A stretch of DNA of 64,000 nucleotides from Palsa-89 sp963824345. Its GTDB lineage: Bacteria; Acidobacteriota; Terriglobia; Bryobacterales; Bryobacteraceae. The stretch's first letter is position 1; each line of letters starts with the position of its first letter. The DNA is taken from positions 1-64,000 of the forward strand of contig CAWGOZ010000008.1 of assembly GCA_963824345.1 (NCBI GenBank), in the 5' to 3' direction. Positions 1 to 9,012 of the stretch are shown here, in pieces. The notes under the pieces are model-generated. The model did no database searches. It worked only from the letters and a program-made list of their open reading frames with translations, and was not told the DNA's origin. Made by a program: the position numbers and the translations under genes.

Positions 1-28
1 CCCACGCCTTGATCACCGTCCTTCGCAA
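1..28 (-). other. possible 5' end of a divergent gene running off the left edge
   Basis: On the minus strand a purine-rich stretch (GGAGAAAGGAAA, positions 40-29) precedes a TTG at 28-26, and an in-frame GTG lies at 16-14. The frame stays open to the window edge. The layout is that of a ribosome binding site and start codon of a gene divergent from dnaG, but fewer than ten codons are visible, so the product cannot be recognised. Confidence 0.2.
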
Positions 29-214
29 TTTCCTTTCTCCCCAAATCCAACCACTTGCCATCCCCGCCCCGCGCGTCTGCACTCCCTCCTGCTACGCTCG
101 AACCAAAGCGCGCGATTTTCCGGCTCGCCGGAGCCGCCCCGAGAATCGGTAAAAATTGCCGCGAAAAAATCCGCGAGCAAACACAAAAATAGCCCTGATG
201 CGCCACCTGGCCGC

Positions 215-288
215 CAACCACCAACAACCAGCCACCAACAACCAAGAACCAACAACCAACAACCAAGAACCAACAGCCACCCACGCCC
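215..288. repeat. AACCAACAACC-type minisatellite upstream of dnaG
   Basis: A low-complexity stretch built from irregular AACCAACAACC and AACCAAGAACC units lies in the 350 bases before dnaG. The minus strand is correspondingly G/T-rich. It produces spurious Leu/Val/Gly-rich open frames on the minus strand that are not genes. The rest of positions 29-350 shows no convincing gene. A weak -10-like TATAAG near 309 could serve dnaG. Confidence 0.6.
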
Positions 289-350
289 CGCCACCCGTGT
301 GTTACCTATAAGAGCACCAGCTTCCTGGATCGCGGCATCTCACGACGCAC

Positions 351-2117
351 ATGGATTTCGCCGAGCAAGTCAAATCGTCGGTCGACATCGTAAAAACCAT
401 CGAGCAATATGTGCGCCTCAAGCGCAGCGGCAGCACCGGCCGATACCTGGGTCTGTGCCCGTTTCACACCGAGAAAACGCCGTCTTTCAACGTCAACGCC
501 GCCATGCAGCGCTACAAATGCTTCGGCTGCGGCCTGGGCGGCGACCTGATCCAGTTCGTCATGGAAATCGAACGCATCAGCTTCTTTGAAGCGCTCAAGC
601 TCGTTGCCGAACGCAACGGTATCGCAATCCCCAAGCGCGATTATTCGGACCCCGATTCCAAACTCCGTGGCGCTCTAATGGAAATGCACGAAATAGCCGC
701 GCGCGTGTTCCAAAGCAACTTGAATGGGCCGGCCGGTGCACAGGCCCGCCAGTATCTGGAAGGCCGCGGCGTACCACCCCAACAGATCGCCGAGTTCGGC
801 CTCGGTCTTTCCGACCCTGCGGGCCATCAACTGGTCCGGCAGTTTGAATCCTCGCACTTCACCCCCCAGCAACTGGAGCAGTCCGGCCTGGTCGCCAAAC
901 GCCAGGAAGGCGCTGGCTTCTACGATTACTTTCGGGGCCGCCTGATGTTTCCGATTCACAATGAGTCGGGGAAAGTGATTGCCTTTGGAGGCCGCGCCCT
1001 CCGTTCCGGCGACGAACCGAAATATCTGAACTCGCGCGAAACGCCGCTCTATCGCAAGAGCTACGTGCTTTACAACTTGCATCGCGCCAAGGACGCCATT
1101 CGCAAATCGGATTATGCGGTTCTGGTGGAAGGCTACATGGATGTCATCGGCGTCTATTCGGCCGGCGTTCACAACGTTGTGGCAAGCTGCGGCACCGCGC
1201 TCACTAACACCCAGGTGCGCGCCCTCAAGCGTCACTCCGAAAGCATCGTCGTGAATTTCGATCCCGACACCGCCGGCGCCAAGGCCACCGAGAAGTCCAT
1301 CCAACTGCTGCTGGACGAAAACCTGCGCGTGCGTGTGCTCGAGCTGGGCGGCGATCTCGATCCCGACGAATACGTCAAAGCCTCCGGCGCCGAAGCCTAC
1401 CGCCAACGCTTGGAAAAAGCCCCGGCCTACTTCCATTGGCTGGCCGATCGCGCGCGCGCCAGATTCGACATGCGAACCGTAGAGGGGCGGATGCAAGCGT
1501 TCAAGTTCATCGCGCCCGCCATCCAGCGCATCGCCGACCGGCTGGAGCGCTTCGCGGTCGCAAACGATGTGGCCGGGTACCTGGGCGTGGACGAAAAACT
1601 GGTGCGCGAACACTTCAGCCAGGGCGTCAAGGAGCCAGCCAACCACCCGCGGCGCGCGGAAGTCCCGCCCATCGAGCGGCTGCTGCTGCATTCTCTGCTG
1701 GCCGGCGAGGCCGCCCGGTCACTCGCGGTCCCGGAATTGCGCGGCCTACCGGCGATCGACCGCTTTGTAGCCCGTAACGTCTTTAAGGCCCTGTTTGCAA
1801 TATATTCCGACGGAGCGCCCTTCCGTCTCGCCGACCTGGAAGGCCGTCTTTCCGATGCCGATAGAGATCTATTGTCGTCGGTCGTTTTTGCCGATGAAAT
1901 ACTGGAGGAAGACAAGGCCACAGAACAGGCGCAAGCGTGTTTGCGCAGCCTCAAGTTACAAGACCCGCAAGCGGAACTGGCCGCTCTTCGGGAACAAGTC
2001 AAGGCCGCCGAAAGAGCGGGCGACATAGAAGAAGCTTTGCGACTCACCGCGCGCGTTACACAAATCGACGAACAACGGAAACACAGCCGAGAACTAGGGC
2101 ACGATGTTGTACACTAG
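351..2117 (+). CDS. dnaG: DNA primase DnaG
   Basis: Replicative primase that makes the RNA primers used at the replication fork and works with the DnaB helicase. The N-terminus carries the CHC2 zinc-binding domain, with C36-P-F-H39 and C57-F-G-C60 as ligands. The catalytic core and Toprim domain follow, with the acidic EGYMD motif near residue 260 and the FDPDTAG motif near 300. The C-terminal third is the less conserved helicase-interaction region. At 588 residues the length is normal. The start at 351 gives the usual N-terminus; no clear Shine-Dalgarno sequence precedes it. rpoD follows 40 bp downstream, the classic macromolecular-synthesis order primase then primary sigma factor. Confidence 0.97.
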   Translation: MDFAEQVKSSVDIVKTIEQYVRLKRSGSTGRYLGLCPFHTEKTPSFNVNAAMQRYKCFGCGLGGDLIQFVMEIERISFFEALKLVAERNGIAIPKRDYSDPDSKLRGALMEMHEIAARVFQSNLNGPAGAQARQYLEGRGVPPQQIAEFGLGLSDPAGHQLVRQFESSHFTPQQLEQSGLVAKRQEGAGFYDYFRGRLMFPIHNESGKVIAFGGRALRSGDEPKYLNSRETPLYRKSYVLYNLHRAKDAIRKSDYAVLVEGYMDVIGVYSAGVHNVVASCGTALTNTQVRALKRHSESIVVNFDPDTAGAKATEKSIQLLLDENLRVRVLELGGDLDPDEYVKASGAEAYRQRLEKAPAYFHWLADRARARFDMRTVEGRMQAFKFIAPAIQRIADRLERFAVANDVAGYLGVDEKLVREHFSQGVKEPANHPRRAEVPPIERLLLHSLLAGEAARSLAVPELRGLPAIDRFVARNVFKALFAIYSDGAPFRLADLEGRLSDADRDLLSSVVFADEILEEDKATEQAQACLRSLKLQDPQAELAALREQVKAAERAGDIEEALRLTARVTQIDEQRKHSRELGHDVVH

Positions 2118-2157
2118 ATGGAATCAGAGCTAAACATCGCTGGTAAGCGGGGCACCA

Positions 2158-3843
2158 GTGGCTACAGATGACAAGTACGGCCGGCTAAAAACTCTCATGG
2201 ATTCGGGCAAAGAAAAGGGGTTCGTTCTGTACGACGAAGTGAACGAGTTGCTCACCGAGGACTTCACCTCGGGGCGCGAGTTCGAGGACCTGCTCACCGA
2301 CCTCGATAATGCCGGCGTTGAAATCCTGGAAGAGCCCAAGCTCGACTTCGAGAAAGCCTCCAAGGACGAGCCCGACGATTTCGGCGATCTGGAACTCGCC
2401 CAGGATGTCGGCGACAAAACCAACGACCCGGTCCGCATGTATCTGCGCGAGATGGGCACCGTCCCCCTGCTCACCCGCGAAGGCGAAATCGAACTCGCCA
2501 AGCGCAACGAACGCGGCCAATGGGCCGTTCGCAAAGCCCTCTCCCGTTCGCCGCTGGTTATCCGCGAGATTATCCAGCTGGGCGAGGATCTGCAGCGCGG
2601 CGTCACATCCGTGCGCGATGTCCTGGTGCTTCCCGAGTTCGTCATCACCGACGAGGATTTCAGCGCCCAATTGAACGATCTGCTGGTGCAAGTCTCCGAA
2701 ATCGAGAAGTATTACAAAAAGAGCCAGCAGTTCCGCCAGAAGCTCCAAGCCGTCTCCCGCCAGATGAAGCCTAAACAGCACCGTGGGCTGCGCTACGGGC
2801 TGGCGCGCAATATGGTCCAGATCTCGCGCATCATCCGCAACGTCCAATTCAGCACTTCGGTCCGCCGCAGCCTGGCGGGGCGGCTGCGCTGCGCGGTAGA
2901 TGAACTGAAGCCTCTGGAACGCGACATCGCCAAGCTCCAGCGCAGGCTGGAAGAACCCTCCCCGGGCGGCCAGGCCTCGCGCGATCTGCGCAAAGAGCTG
3001 CGCCAGTGCGGGCAACGCATCCAGCAGGTGGAAGAGGATTGCGGCGCCAGCGCCAGCGAGCTCCGCCGTACGCTGCACATCGTCGAGCGCGGGGAACTGG
3101 AAGCGGAAACCGCCAAGAAACAACTCATCGAAGCCAACTTGCGCCTGGTGGTGTCTATCGCCAAGCGCTATACCAATCGCGGCTTGCAGTTCCTCGATCT
3201 GATCCAGGAAGGCAACATCGGCCTGATGAAGGCGGTGGACAAGTTCGACTACCGCCGCGGCTACAAATTCTCGACCTACGCCACCTGGTGGGTGCGGCAA
3301 GCCATCACGCGCGCCATTGCCGACCAGGCTCGCACTATCCGCATCCCGGTGCACATGATCGAGACCATCAACAAGCTGGTGCGCACCCAGCGCCAGCTCC
3401 AGCAGGAGCTCGGCCGCGAACCCACCACCGAGGAACTTTCGGTAAAGATGGAGCTGCCGGTGGGCAAGGTTCGCAAGGTCCTGCGCATCGCCCAGGAGCC
3501 CATTTCGCTCGAAACGCCGGTCGGTGAAGAAGAAGAGTCGCACTTGGGCGATTTCATCGTGGACCGCCGCGTGGTTTCGCCTTCGGAAGCCGTCATCAAC
3601 CTCAACTTGCGCGAGCAGACCGCCGAAGTGCTCAAGACCCTGAGCCCGCGCGAAGAGAAAATCATCAAAATGCGCTTCGGCCTCCAGGACGGCAGCGAGC
3701 ACACGCTCGAGGAAGTGGGCCAGCACTTTGCCGTCACCCGCGAAAGAATCCGCCAGATCGAAGCCAAGGCATTACGCAAGTTGCGGCATCCCAGCCGCAG
3801 CCACCGCTTGCGGGCCTTCTTAGATACTAGTCTTCACGAGTAG
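2158..3843 (+). CDS. rpoD: RNA polymerase primary sigma factor (sigma-70/RpoD)
   Basis: Housekeeping sigma factor that directs RNA polymerase to -35/-10 promoters. Residues 1-80 correspond to region 1.1 and region 1.2 begins at DPVRMYLREMG. A coiled non-conserved insert of roughly 200 residues follows. Region 2 has the core-binding and -10-melting segment (LIQEGNIGLMKAVDKFDYRR then STYATWWVRQAI), then region 3, and region 4 with the -35-binding helix-turn-helix (VTRERIRQIEAKALRKLRHP). The GTG start at 2158 gives a normal region 1.1. Its last codons overlap by 10 bp the 3' end of the convergent nadD-like gene. Confidence 0.97.
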   Translation: MATDDKYGRLKTLMDSGKEKGFVLYDEVNELLTEDFTSGREFEDLLTDLDNAGVEILEEPKLDFEKASKDEPDDFGDLELAQDVGDKTNDPVRMYLREMGTVPLLTREGEIELAKRNERGQWAVRKALSRSPLVIREIIQLGEDLQRGVTSVRDVLVLPEFVITDEDFSAQLNDLLVQVSEIEKYYKKSQQFRQKLQAVSRQMKPKQHRGLRYGLARNMVQISRIIRNVQFSTSVRRSLAGRLRCAVDELKPLERDIAKLQRRLEEPSPGGQASRDLRKELRQCGQRIQQVEEDCGASASELRRTLHIVERGELEAETAKKQLIEANLRLVVSIAKRYTNRGLQFLDLIQEGNIGLMKAVDKFDYRRGYKFSTYATWWVRQAITRAIADQARTIRIPVHMIETINKLVRTQRQLQQELGREPTTEELSVKMELPVGKVRKVLRIAQEPISLETPVGEEEESHLGDFIVDRRVVSPSEAVINLNLREQTAEVLKTLSPREEKIIKMRFGLQDGSEHTLEEVGQHFAVTRERIRQIEAKALRKLRHPSRSHRLRAFLDTSLHE

Positions 3844-4442
3844 ATCTCTCTCACCCGCTCGCGAATTCTCTCCGGAACCAGGTGTTCCCATGGCTCACCG
3901 CGCGCAATCCGCTCCCGCACCGCGGTGGACGATACTTCTTCGTGTCCTGGCCCTACTTCCAATGCATGAATTCGATCCCGATACTCCGCAGGCGGCACGA
4001 AATGTCCTCCGCGCGGAGCCACCAGCAGCTCGAATTCGCTCAGCATTTCCGCCACCACGCCCGGCCGTCCGTAATCCCATGTCAGAATGCGCTCGGCGGC
4101 ATCGCGCCCGCAGATGAAAGCGACCCGCGCCTCGGGGCCGTAGTGCTCCCGGCATTCCCGCCCAATATCGACGAATAGCCCCCGATCAGTCACCGCGATC
4201 GCGTGCGGAATTTCCAGTCCAGCCGATTCCAGCATCTCGATGCGCTGCTCGAGCGTCGCCCCGGAATAATCCTTGTGCGGGAACGCCCGTGGCACCACCC
4301 AGAGCAGCGCACTCACGCGCCGGCCAGCAGCTTGTGCTAGTTCGAGATGCGCTACCGTCGGGGGGTTGAAGCTTCCAGCCAGGACTCCGATGGTGCCCCC
4401 AACCGCCCCCGGTTTTCCCGGCGTCTGTCGAACGAAGTCCAA
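3834..4442 (-). CDS. nadD: nicotinate-nucleotide adenylyltransferase-like protein (NadD family)
   Basis: Predicted nucleotidyltransferase that adenylates nicotinate mononucleotide in NAD synthesis. The N-terminal nucleotide-binding motif reads GSFNPPTVAHLELA, a variant of the family's G-x-F-x-P-x-H-x-G-H signature, with the first histidine of the HxGH pair replaced by Thr. The C-terminal SSTAVRERIARGE matches the SST-x-x-R motif of NadD. At 202 residues the length is typical. The start is TTG at 4442. A perfect TATACT lies 8 nt upstream (4451-4456), so the mRNA may be nearly leaderless, although GGAAGGG just before the start could act as a ribosome binding site. The motif deviation leaves some doubt about substrate. 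Confidence 0.75.
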   Translation of the reverse strand: MDFVRQTPGKPGAVGGTIGVLAGSFNPPTVAHLELAQAAGRRVSALLWVVPRAFPHKDYSGATLEQRIEMLESAGLEIPHAIAVTDRGLFVDIGRECREHYGPEARVAFICGRDAAERILTWDYGRPGVVAEMLSEFELLVAPRGGHFVPPAEYRDRIHALEVGPGHEEVSSTAVRERIARGEPWEHLVPERIRERVREIYS

Positions 4443-4544
4443 GCCCTTCCAGTATAAGAACTGGGAAGATAAGGCTCCTCTTAGGGGAAGGTAGGGTGAC
4501 TCACCGACAGATTGGAAAGCACTTTGGTCCTAAAGTGGAGATGT

Positions 4545-5717
4545 ATGCTGTACTGGATTTGTCCCGAGTGCGGGCATGAGTGCTCACCGGCTATCCGGGA
4601 ATGCCCCACCTGCACAACGGCGGAGATCGTGTCGCTTGCTCAGAGCTTCCAGTCCCCGCTCCCCCATCCAGCGCGGCCCAGCACCCAGGAGACGGCCCAA
4701 CCCGCTATTTCGCCACTGCCGTCCGCCGTAACCACGCCCAGAATGGTTGCCGCCGAGAACCCGCGAGCCGAGTTTGGTTTGAAGGCCGCGGGGCTTTCAC
4801 CCATCCGCGAGGTCGCTTTTCAGGCCGCTCCTTCGCCCCAGGCGCACCGGCAAGCAGTGCAACCCGCGCCCATCGATCCCGAAGGCAGGAGCCTGGCGTT
4901 CATCTCTTCGAAGCTCAAACTTGCAGGCACATCGCTCTCCGACCTGGAGCAGGCCGGCGTCCAGGCGATCGTGGCGTCCTTTCAAGAACAGCCGGCGGCA
5001 TCGCTGTTGTGTGGAGCACCGGAAATCGTCACGGCCCCCGCGCCGCCCGCCGAGCAGTGGTTGCGCTCGCCGAAGATTGCCTTTACGGCCAAGGCGCCTG
5101 GAAACCCTGTCGCCATCCTGGCCGCGTCGCCGCAGCCTCCCACGCTGGCCGGTCCTTGCCTTCCACCCCAGCTTCAACGCTTCACTGCGAACCCCAGGGT
5201 GAACCAACGTCCGGCCGGCAGGCGCGCCTCGGCTCCCACTTGGATGCTGAGCGTTCTGGCGGCCATCGTTTTACTGCTGGGCGTCGGAACCCTGTTTCAA
5301 TATGTCTCCGTCAATCGGGACGCGAAGGCAGCCTCCGTCGCTCCCGAACCAACGCGAACCACGGCGCCCGCTGCCGCACCCGCGCCGCCGATTCACGTGG
5401 CGGTGGAACATCCGGCTGCTAGGTTCGTCGAAGTGGCCGGCGTCCGCGTTGTGACCGCGCCGAACCGAAAGGCGCAGCTTCAGTACATCGTCATCAACCA
5501 CTCTGCCGGCGAACTCACGGGCTTGAATATCCACATTGCGCTGCACTCCGCCGATGCGCCGACCGGCGCGCCGCTCGTTCGCGTTTCCAGCATTGTCCCG
5601 TCGATCCAAGCCAATCAGTCCAAGGAAATCCGGACGGACCTGGATGCGGGTCTCAACGCGGCGTCTATTCCAGACTGGCCGTCGCTGCGAGCCGAGATAC
5701 TGGTCGCCCGCCAATAA
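4545..5717 (+). CDS. zinc-ribbon, single-pass membrane protein of unknown function
   Basis: Function not recognised. The N-terminus carries a four-cysteine zinc ribbon (CPEC followed by CPTC within the first 25 residues). A long Pro/Ala/Gln-rich low-complexity region follows, then one transmembrane segment near residues 232-252, then an extracytoplasmic domain of about 120 residues with the beta-rich pattern of immunoglobulin-like or FxLYD-type folds. The order (cytoplasmic zinc ribbon, membrane span, outer beta domain) is common in uncharacterised envelope proteins. ATG at 4545 is preferred over TTG at 4512 because GGAG lies 4 nt upstream and the zinc ribbon begins right after it. The nth gene follows 33 bp later. 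Confidence 0.6.
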   Translation: MLYWICPECGHECSPAIRECPTCTTAEIVSLAQSFQSPLPHPARPSTQETAQPAISPLPSAVTTPRMVAAENPRAEFGLKAAGLSPIREVAFQAAPSPQAHRQAVQPAPIDPEGRSLAFISSKLKLAGTSLSDLEQAGVQAIVASFQEQPAASLLCGAPEIVTAPAPPAEQWLRSPKIAFTAKAPGNPVAILAASPQPPTLAGPCLPPQLQRFTANPRVNQRPAGRRASAPTWMLSVLAAIVLLLGVGTLFQYVSVNRDAKAASVAPEPTRTTAPAAAPAPPIHVAVEHPAARFVEVAGVRVVTAPNRKAQLQYIVINHSAGELTGLNIHIALHSADAPTGAPLVRVSSIVPSIQANQSKEIRTDLDAGLNAASIPDWPSLRAEILVARQ

Positions 5718-5750
5718 AAATCGCCGCGCGGTATTTGCGATCATAGCGGC

Positions 5751-6437
5751 GTGACTTCCAAAGCCAAGCCCAAGCTGCCCCCGCGTCCTAAGACCGCAGC
5801 CGCAAGGGCCGCGCGCGTGCGGCAGATCCTCGAATTGCTGGACCGGATGTATCCCAATCCAGCCGTCCCACTGCTGCATCGCAATTGCTGGGAACTGCTG
5901 GTGGCCACCATTCTTTCGGCGCAATGCACCGACCAGCGCGTCAATCAAGTGACGCCGGGGCTGTTTCGGAAATATCCGTCCATGGCCGATTTCGCGGCTG
6001 CGAATCCCGCCGAGCTGGGCAACGATATCCGCTCCACGGGGTTCTTCAACAACAAGGCCAGGTCGCTCATCGGCGCCGCTCGTACCATCCTCGCGGACTT
6101 TGGGGGCCAAGTGCCCCAAAGCATGGAGGAGATGCTGACCATTCCAGGCGTGGCCAGGAAGACCGCGAACGTAGTGCTGGGACATTGTTTCCACATTGCG
6201 GCCGGCGTGGTGGTGGACACACACGTCCAGCGCAACGCCCTACGGCTGGACCTGACGAAGAACACCCAGCCGGTAAAGATCGAACTAGACCTGATGAAGA
6301 TCATCCCGCGCGAGAAATGGATCGACTTTCCGCTGCAGCTGATCTACCATGGCCGCGCACTGTGCATCGCACGCAAACCCAAGTGCGCCGAGTGCCGGCT
6401 GAATCCAATCTGCTACGCCAAGGACAAAACGGCCTAG
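5751..6437 (+). CDS. nth: endonuclease III (DNA glycosylase/AP lyase)
   Basis: Base-excision repair enzyme that removes oxidised pyrimidines and cleaves the resulting abasic site. It shows the conserved helix LLVATILSAQCTDQRVNQVT, the helix-hairpin-helix LTIPGVARKTANVVL with the catalytic lysine, the catalytic aspartate in VVDTHVQR, and a C-terminal 4Fe-4S loop (C-x6-C-x2-C-x5-C in CIARKPKCAECRLNPIC). The 228 residues match the family, with a short basic N-terminal extension. GTG at 5751 is the start. The 3' end overlaps by 4 bp the end of the convergent spermidine-synthase-like gene. Confidence 0.95.
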   Translation: MTSKAKPKLPPRPKTAAARAARVRQILELLDRMYPNPAVPLLHRNCWELLVATILSAQCTDQRVNQVTPGLFRKYPSMADFAAANPAELGNDIRSTGFFNNKARSLIGAARTILADFGGQVPQSMEEMLTIPGVARKTANVVLGHCFHIAAGVVVDTHVQRNALRLDLTKNTQPVKIELDLMKIIPREKWIDFPLQLIYHGRALCIARKPKCAECRLNPICYAKDKTA

Positions 6438-8479
6438 AACTTCAACACTTGCCACAGGCTTGCGAAATCGTCGGTCCAAATAACCGGCGCGCGACTGCTC
6501 CGTGCCGGCGAGTGCTCGATCCATTGGGCCCGATCGCTGATGAGAACCCAGTTCGAGCTGCTCTCGCCGGTCTCTGGATCATCCTCTGAAATGACCCGGA
6601 CCGCGGGCCAGCCGAGATGCCGGGCCATGCCGCGCGCCACTGGATCGAGATCCAGAACCCGGTTGGAAATGTGCAGCGCGAGCACGCCTCCGCTCTTCAG
6701 GCGCCGGCGGTAAAGATCGGCGCATTCGGCGGTCAACAGATGCATCGGAATCGAGTCGCCCGAGAACGCATCCACCGCGATCAGGTCGAAGTCCTGCGAT
6801 TGGCCGGCAGCGAGTTCGCGGCCGAGTTGGACGCGCGCGTCCCCCAGAACCACCTCGGTCCGCGCCCGGGAGTCGTGCAAGAAGCGGAACCAGGCACGCG
6901 CGATCGGCTCCACATTCGGATTGATCTCGTAAAAGCGGATGGTATCGCCCGCACGGCCCCAAGCCGCTAACGTGCCAGTGCCAAGGCCAACCACGGCGAT
7001 GCGTCTGGAAGGCTGTTGGAGTGCATTGAGCGCAAGCGCCACGCCGCTGTGCGGTCCATAGTAAGAAGTCGGCCAGTCCCATTTCGAGTCCTCGACGTAT
7101 TCCATTCCGTGGCGCGTGCGGCCATGTTGCAATTCGCGATAGGGGCCGTTACGGTCCTGGCGCTCCATCACGCGTAGGATTCCATAGAAATTGCGCGCGC
7201 TCGCGACGGCTCCTGCCTTGCCTCCCGTAGCTACAGCCGCCAGTGCCGTCAGGCCGCCGATCAACAACGCCATCAGCGGCACTCGAACCGCCAGATTGCG
7301 GCTGGTCCATTGGGAAATCGCTCCGGTGCGCAGCCATCCCACGAAGCCCAGCAGACAGGCGCCGGCGAGGCCGATCGGATATTCGCTGAACTCGGTGAAC
7401 ACGCGCGGAGCCAGCAAGGCCACGAACGCGCCACCCAACGCGCCGCCGGCCGCGATGGTCAAATAGAACTTCGTGAGATAGCGCGGTGACGGCCGCGACC
7501 TCGCCAATTCGCCATTGCAAAGCATGCAAACGACAAATTCAGCCAGCAGATAGAGCCCCAGTTGCAGCCGCAACGAAAGACCGATCGACGCAGCTTGGAG
7601 CATGCAAGCCATGGGAGCGGCAATTCCGGCGGCGATGGCGAACAGCGTCCGCCGATAGAACCGGTCGCTCTCGAACGCCAGCATAAACGTGAGCAGGTAA
7701 ATCGCCAGCGCAGCCACCCAGAGAAATGGGCTCACCGCGATGTCTTCCGAGATCTGATTGGTGGTGGCCACCAGCAGGATGGATCCGCACGCGGAAAGCC
7801 CGAGCCAGAAGAGCACGGCCGCAAGCCTGGGCCGTCCGGCCGGATCAGCCGCACTGGCGAGCGTCGCTTGGGCCAGCGCGGCCGATCCTACCCGCCAGGC
7901 CACCCATGCGCAGGCCGCCGCGAATAGCAGGTAGGCCGCCGACCAGATCCAGGCTTGCGTACGCAATCGTAGAAATGGCTCGATTGCGAATGGATAACTG
8001 AGCAGAGCCAGAAACGACCCGAAATTCGAGAGCGCGTACAAGCGCCAGGGCGATCTCCCGCTTTCCCCGAGCGTGAACCAGCGCTGGAGCAGGGGCGCGG
8101 TTGCGGACAACAAGATATAAGGCCCACCCACGGTGACAGTGAGCAGGATCAGGATGCGAAGCAGCGGATCGGTGGTCGCACCCGGCGCGCGTGGAGCGAT
8201 TGGAAGAAACAGCAGTGACGCCGCCAGCAGCGTGACATGCACGCGCACTTGCCAACGGAGGCTGGAACAAGATCCTAACCAATGCGCATAGGCATAGCCC
8301 GCCAGCAGAAAAATCTGGAAAAACAGCAGGCAAGCGGTCCAAACGGCCGGTCCGCCGCCGAACCAGGGCAGAAGGTACCGGCCCAGCATGGGCTGTAGTT
8401 GAAAAAGCAGGAAAGCGCTGAGGAAAATAGTGAGAGCAAAAAGAACGTGATACGTTGAGAAGTGAAGTGAACGAACCAC
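6434..8479 (-). CDS. polytopic membrane protein with C-terminal spermidine-synthase-like domain
   Basis: The N-terminal 400 or so residues contain about ten to twelve hydrophobic segments, the first being a YHVLFALTIFLSAFLLFQL-type helix. The C-terminal 230 residues are a Rossmann methyltransferase-like fold of the spermidine synthase superfamily, with VVGLGTGTLAAWG as nucleotide-binding loop, an acidic EINPN after strand 2 and VDAFSGDSIPMHLL near the active site. Such fusions are frequent in acidobacteria and their substrates are unknown; a role in polyamine production is not established. The frame is open to 8647, but GTG at 8479 is preferred: GGAAG lies 5 nt before it and the longer N-terminus is low-complexity and overlaps the divergent gene. 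Confidence 0.75.
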   Translation of the reverse strand: MVRSLHFSTYHVLFALTIFLSAFLLFQLQPMLGRYLLPWFGGGPAVWTACLLFFQIFLLAGYAYAHWLGSCSSLRWQVRVHVTLLAASLLFLPIAPRAPGATTDPLLRILILLTVTVGGPYILLSATAPLLQRWFTLGESGRSPWRLYALSNFGSFLALLSYPFAIEPFLRLRTQAWIWSAAYLLFAAACAWVAWRVGSAALAQATLASAADPAGRPRLAAVLFWLGLSACGSILLVATTNQISEDIAVSPFLWVAALAIYLLTFMLAFESDRFYRRTLFAIAAGIAAPMACMLQAASIGLSLRLQLGLYLLAEFVVCMLCNGELARSRPSPRYLTKFYLTIAAGGALGGAFVALLAPRVFTEFSEYPIGLAGACLLGFVGWLRTGAISQWTSRNLAVRVPLMALLIGGLTALAAVATGGKAGAVASARNFYGILRVMERQDRNGPYRELQHGRTRHGMEYVEDSKWDWPTSYYGPHSGVALALNALQQPSRRIAVVGLGTGTLAAWGRAGDTIRFYEINPNVEPIARAWFRFLHDSRARTEVVLGDARVQLGRELAAGQSQDFDLIAVDAFSGDSIPMHLLTAECADLYRRRLKSGGVLALHISNRVLDLDPVARGMARHLGWPAVRVISEDDPETGESSSNWVLISDRAQWIEHSPARSSRAPVIWTDDFASLWQVLKF

Positions 8480-9012
8480 TCGATCTTCCGAAGACAGAGG
8501 AACCGTTAGCGGAGTTGACCGCTGAGCTGCTGGAGGTGGAAACGCCTGTTCCGGAGACGGATGGGGAAGGGCGGGAGTCTGCCGGGGTTCGAACATCTTG
8601 GCTGCGGCTGGCCTATGCCATCGAATTCCTAATCGCATTGATTGCAATCCTCAATGTATGGAGCGAAGTGGGGGGACAGGGTCATTTGGATTTGATGCCC
8701 TGGCACATCAAGTTAGCATGCGTTTTCGGCCTGGCGTGGTGTGCGGTGAAGTTCACCGCGGGCATCGTGGAACAGGACGTTCTGGAACCCGGCAAGGTTT
8801 GGACCAGACGTACCATTACGTGGTTAGCGGGCATCCTACTGGTAGGGATTGCCATGGGCGGGATCACGTATTATTATCACTTGCACGAAGAGCCGGAGGA
8901 CGACGACCAGGACACCACGGCTACTTCCATTGGCACAGTGACGCCAGGAGTATTTCTTTATGACGCCCGCAAAGGCCCGGACGGTGACGCGCACGATGGC
9001 AACCAGCGCTGA
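8467..9012 (+). CDS. small two-helix membrane protein of unknown function
   Basis: Not recognised. An acidic, Glu/Leu-rich N-terminus of about 40 residues precedes two hydrophobic helices (LAYAIEFLIALIAILNV and ITWLAGILLVGIAMGGITYYY), followed by a charged His/Glu/Asp stretch and a hydrophilic tail. The start is uncertain: GTG at 8467 is used, TTG at 8455 and codons further in (8515, 8536) are possible, and no good ribosome binding site is seen. The 5' end overlaps the start of the divergent membrane gene by about a dozen bases. The 3' end overlaps the JAMM-like gene by 53 bp, suggesting the two are translated together. Confidence 0.5.
   Translation: MNEPLDLPKTEEPLAELTAELLEVETPVPETDGEGRESAGVRTSWLRLAYAIEFLIALIAILNVWSEVGGQGHLDLMPWHIKLACVFGLAWCAVKFTAGIVEQDVLEPGKVWTRRTITWLAGILLVGIAMGGITYYYHLHEEPEDDDQDTTATSIGTVTPGVFLYDARKGPDGDAHDGNQR

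Noticed and set aside
215..288. CRISPR-like array upstream of dnaG
   Set aside because: The units are irregular, only 5-11 bp and without spacers; this is a minisatellite.
2185..3726. Long open frame of 513 codons on the minus strand opposite rpoD
   Set aside because: Shadow of rpoD caused by strong GC-rich codon bias; its residues have no family resemblance and the rpoD reading is certain.
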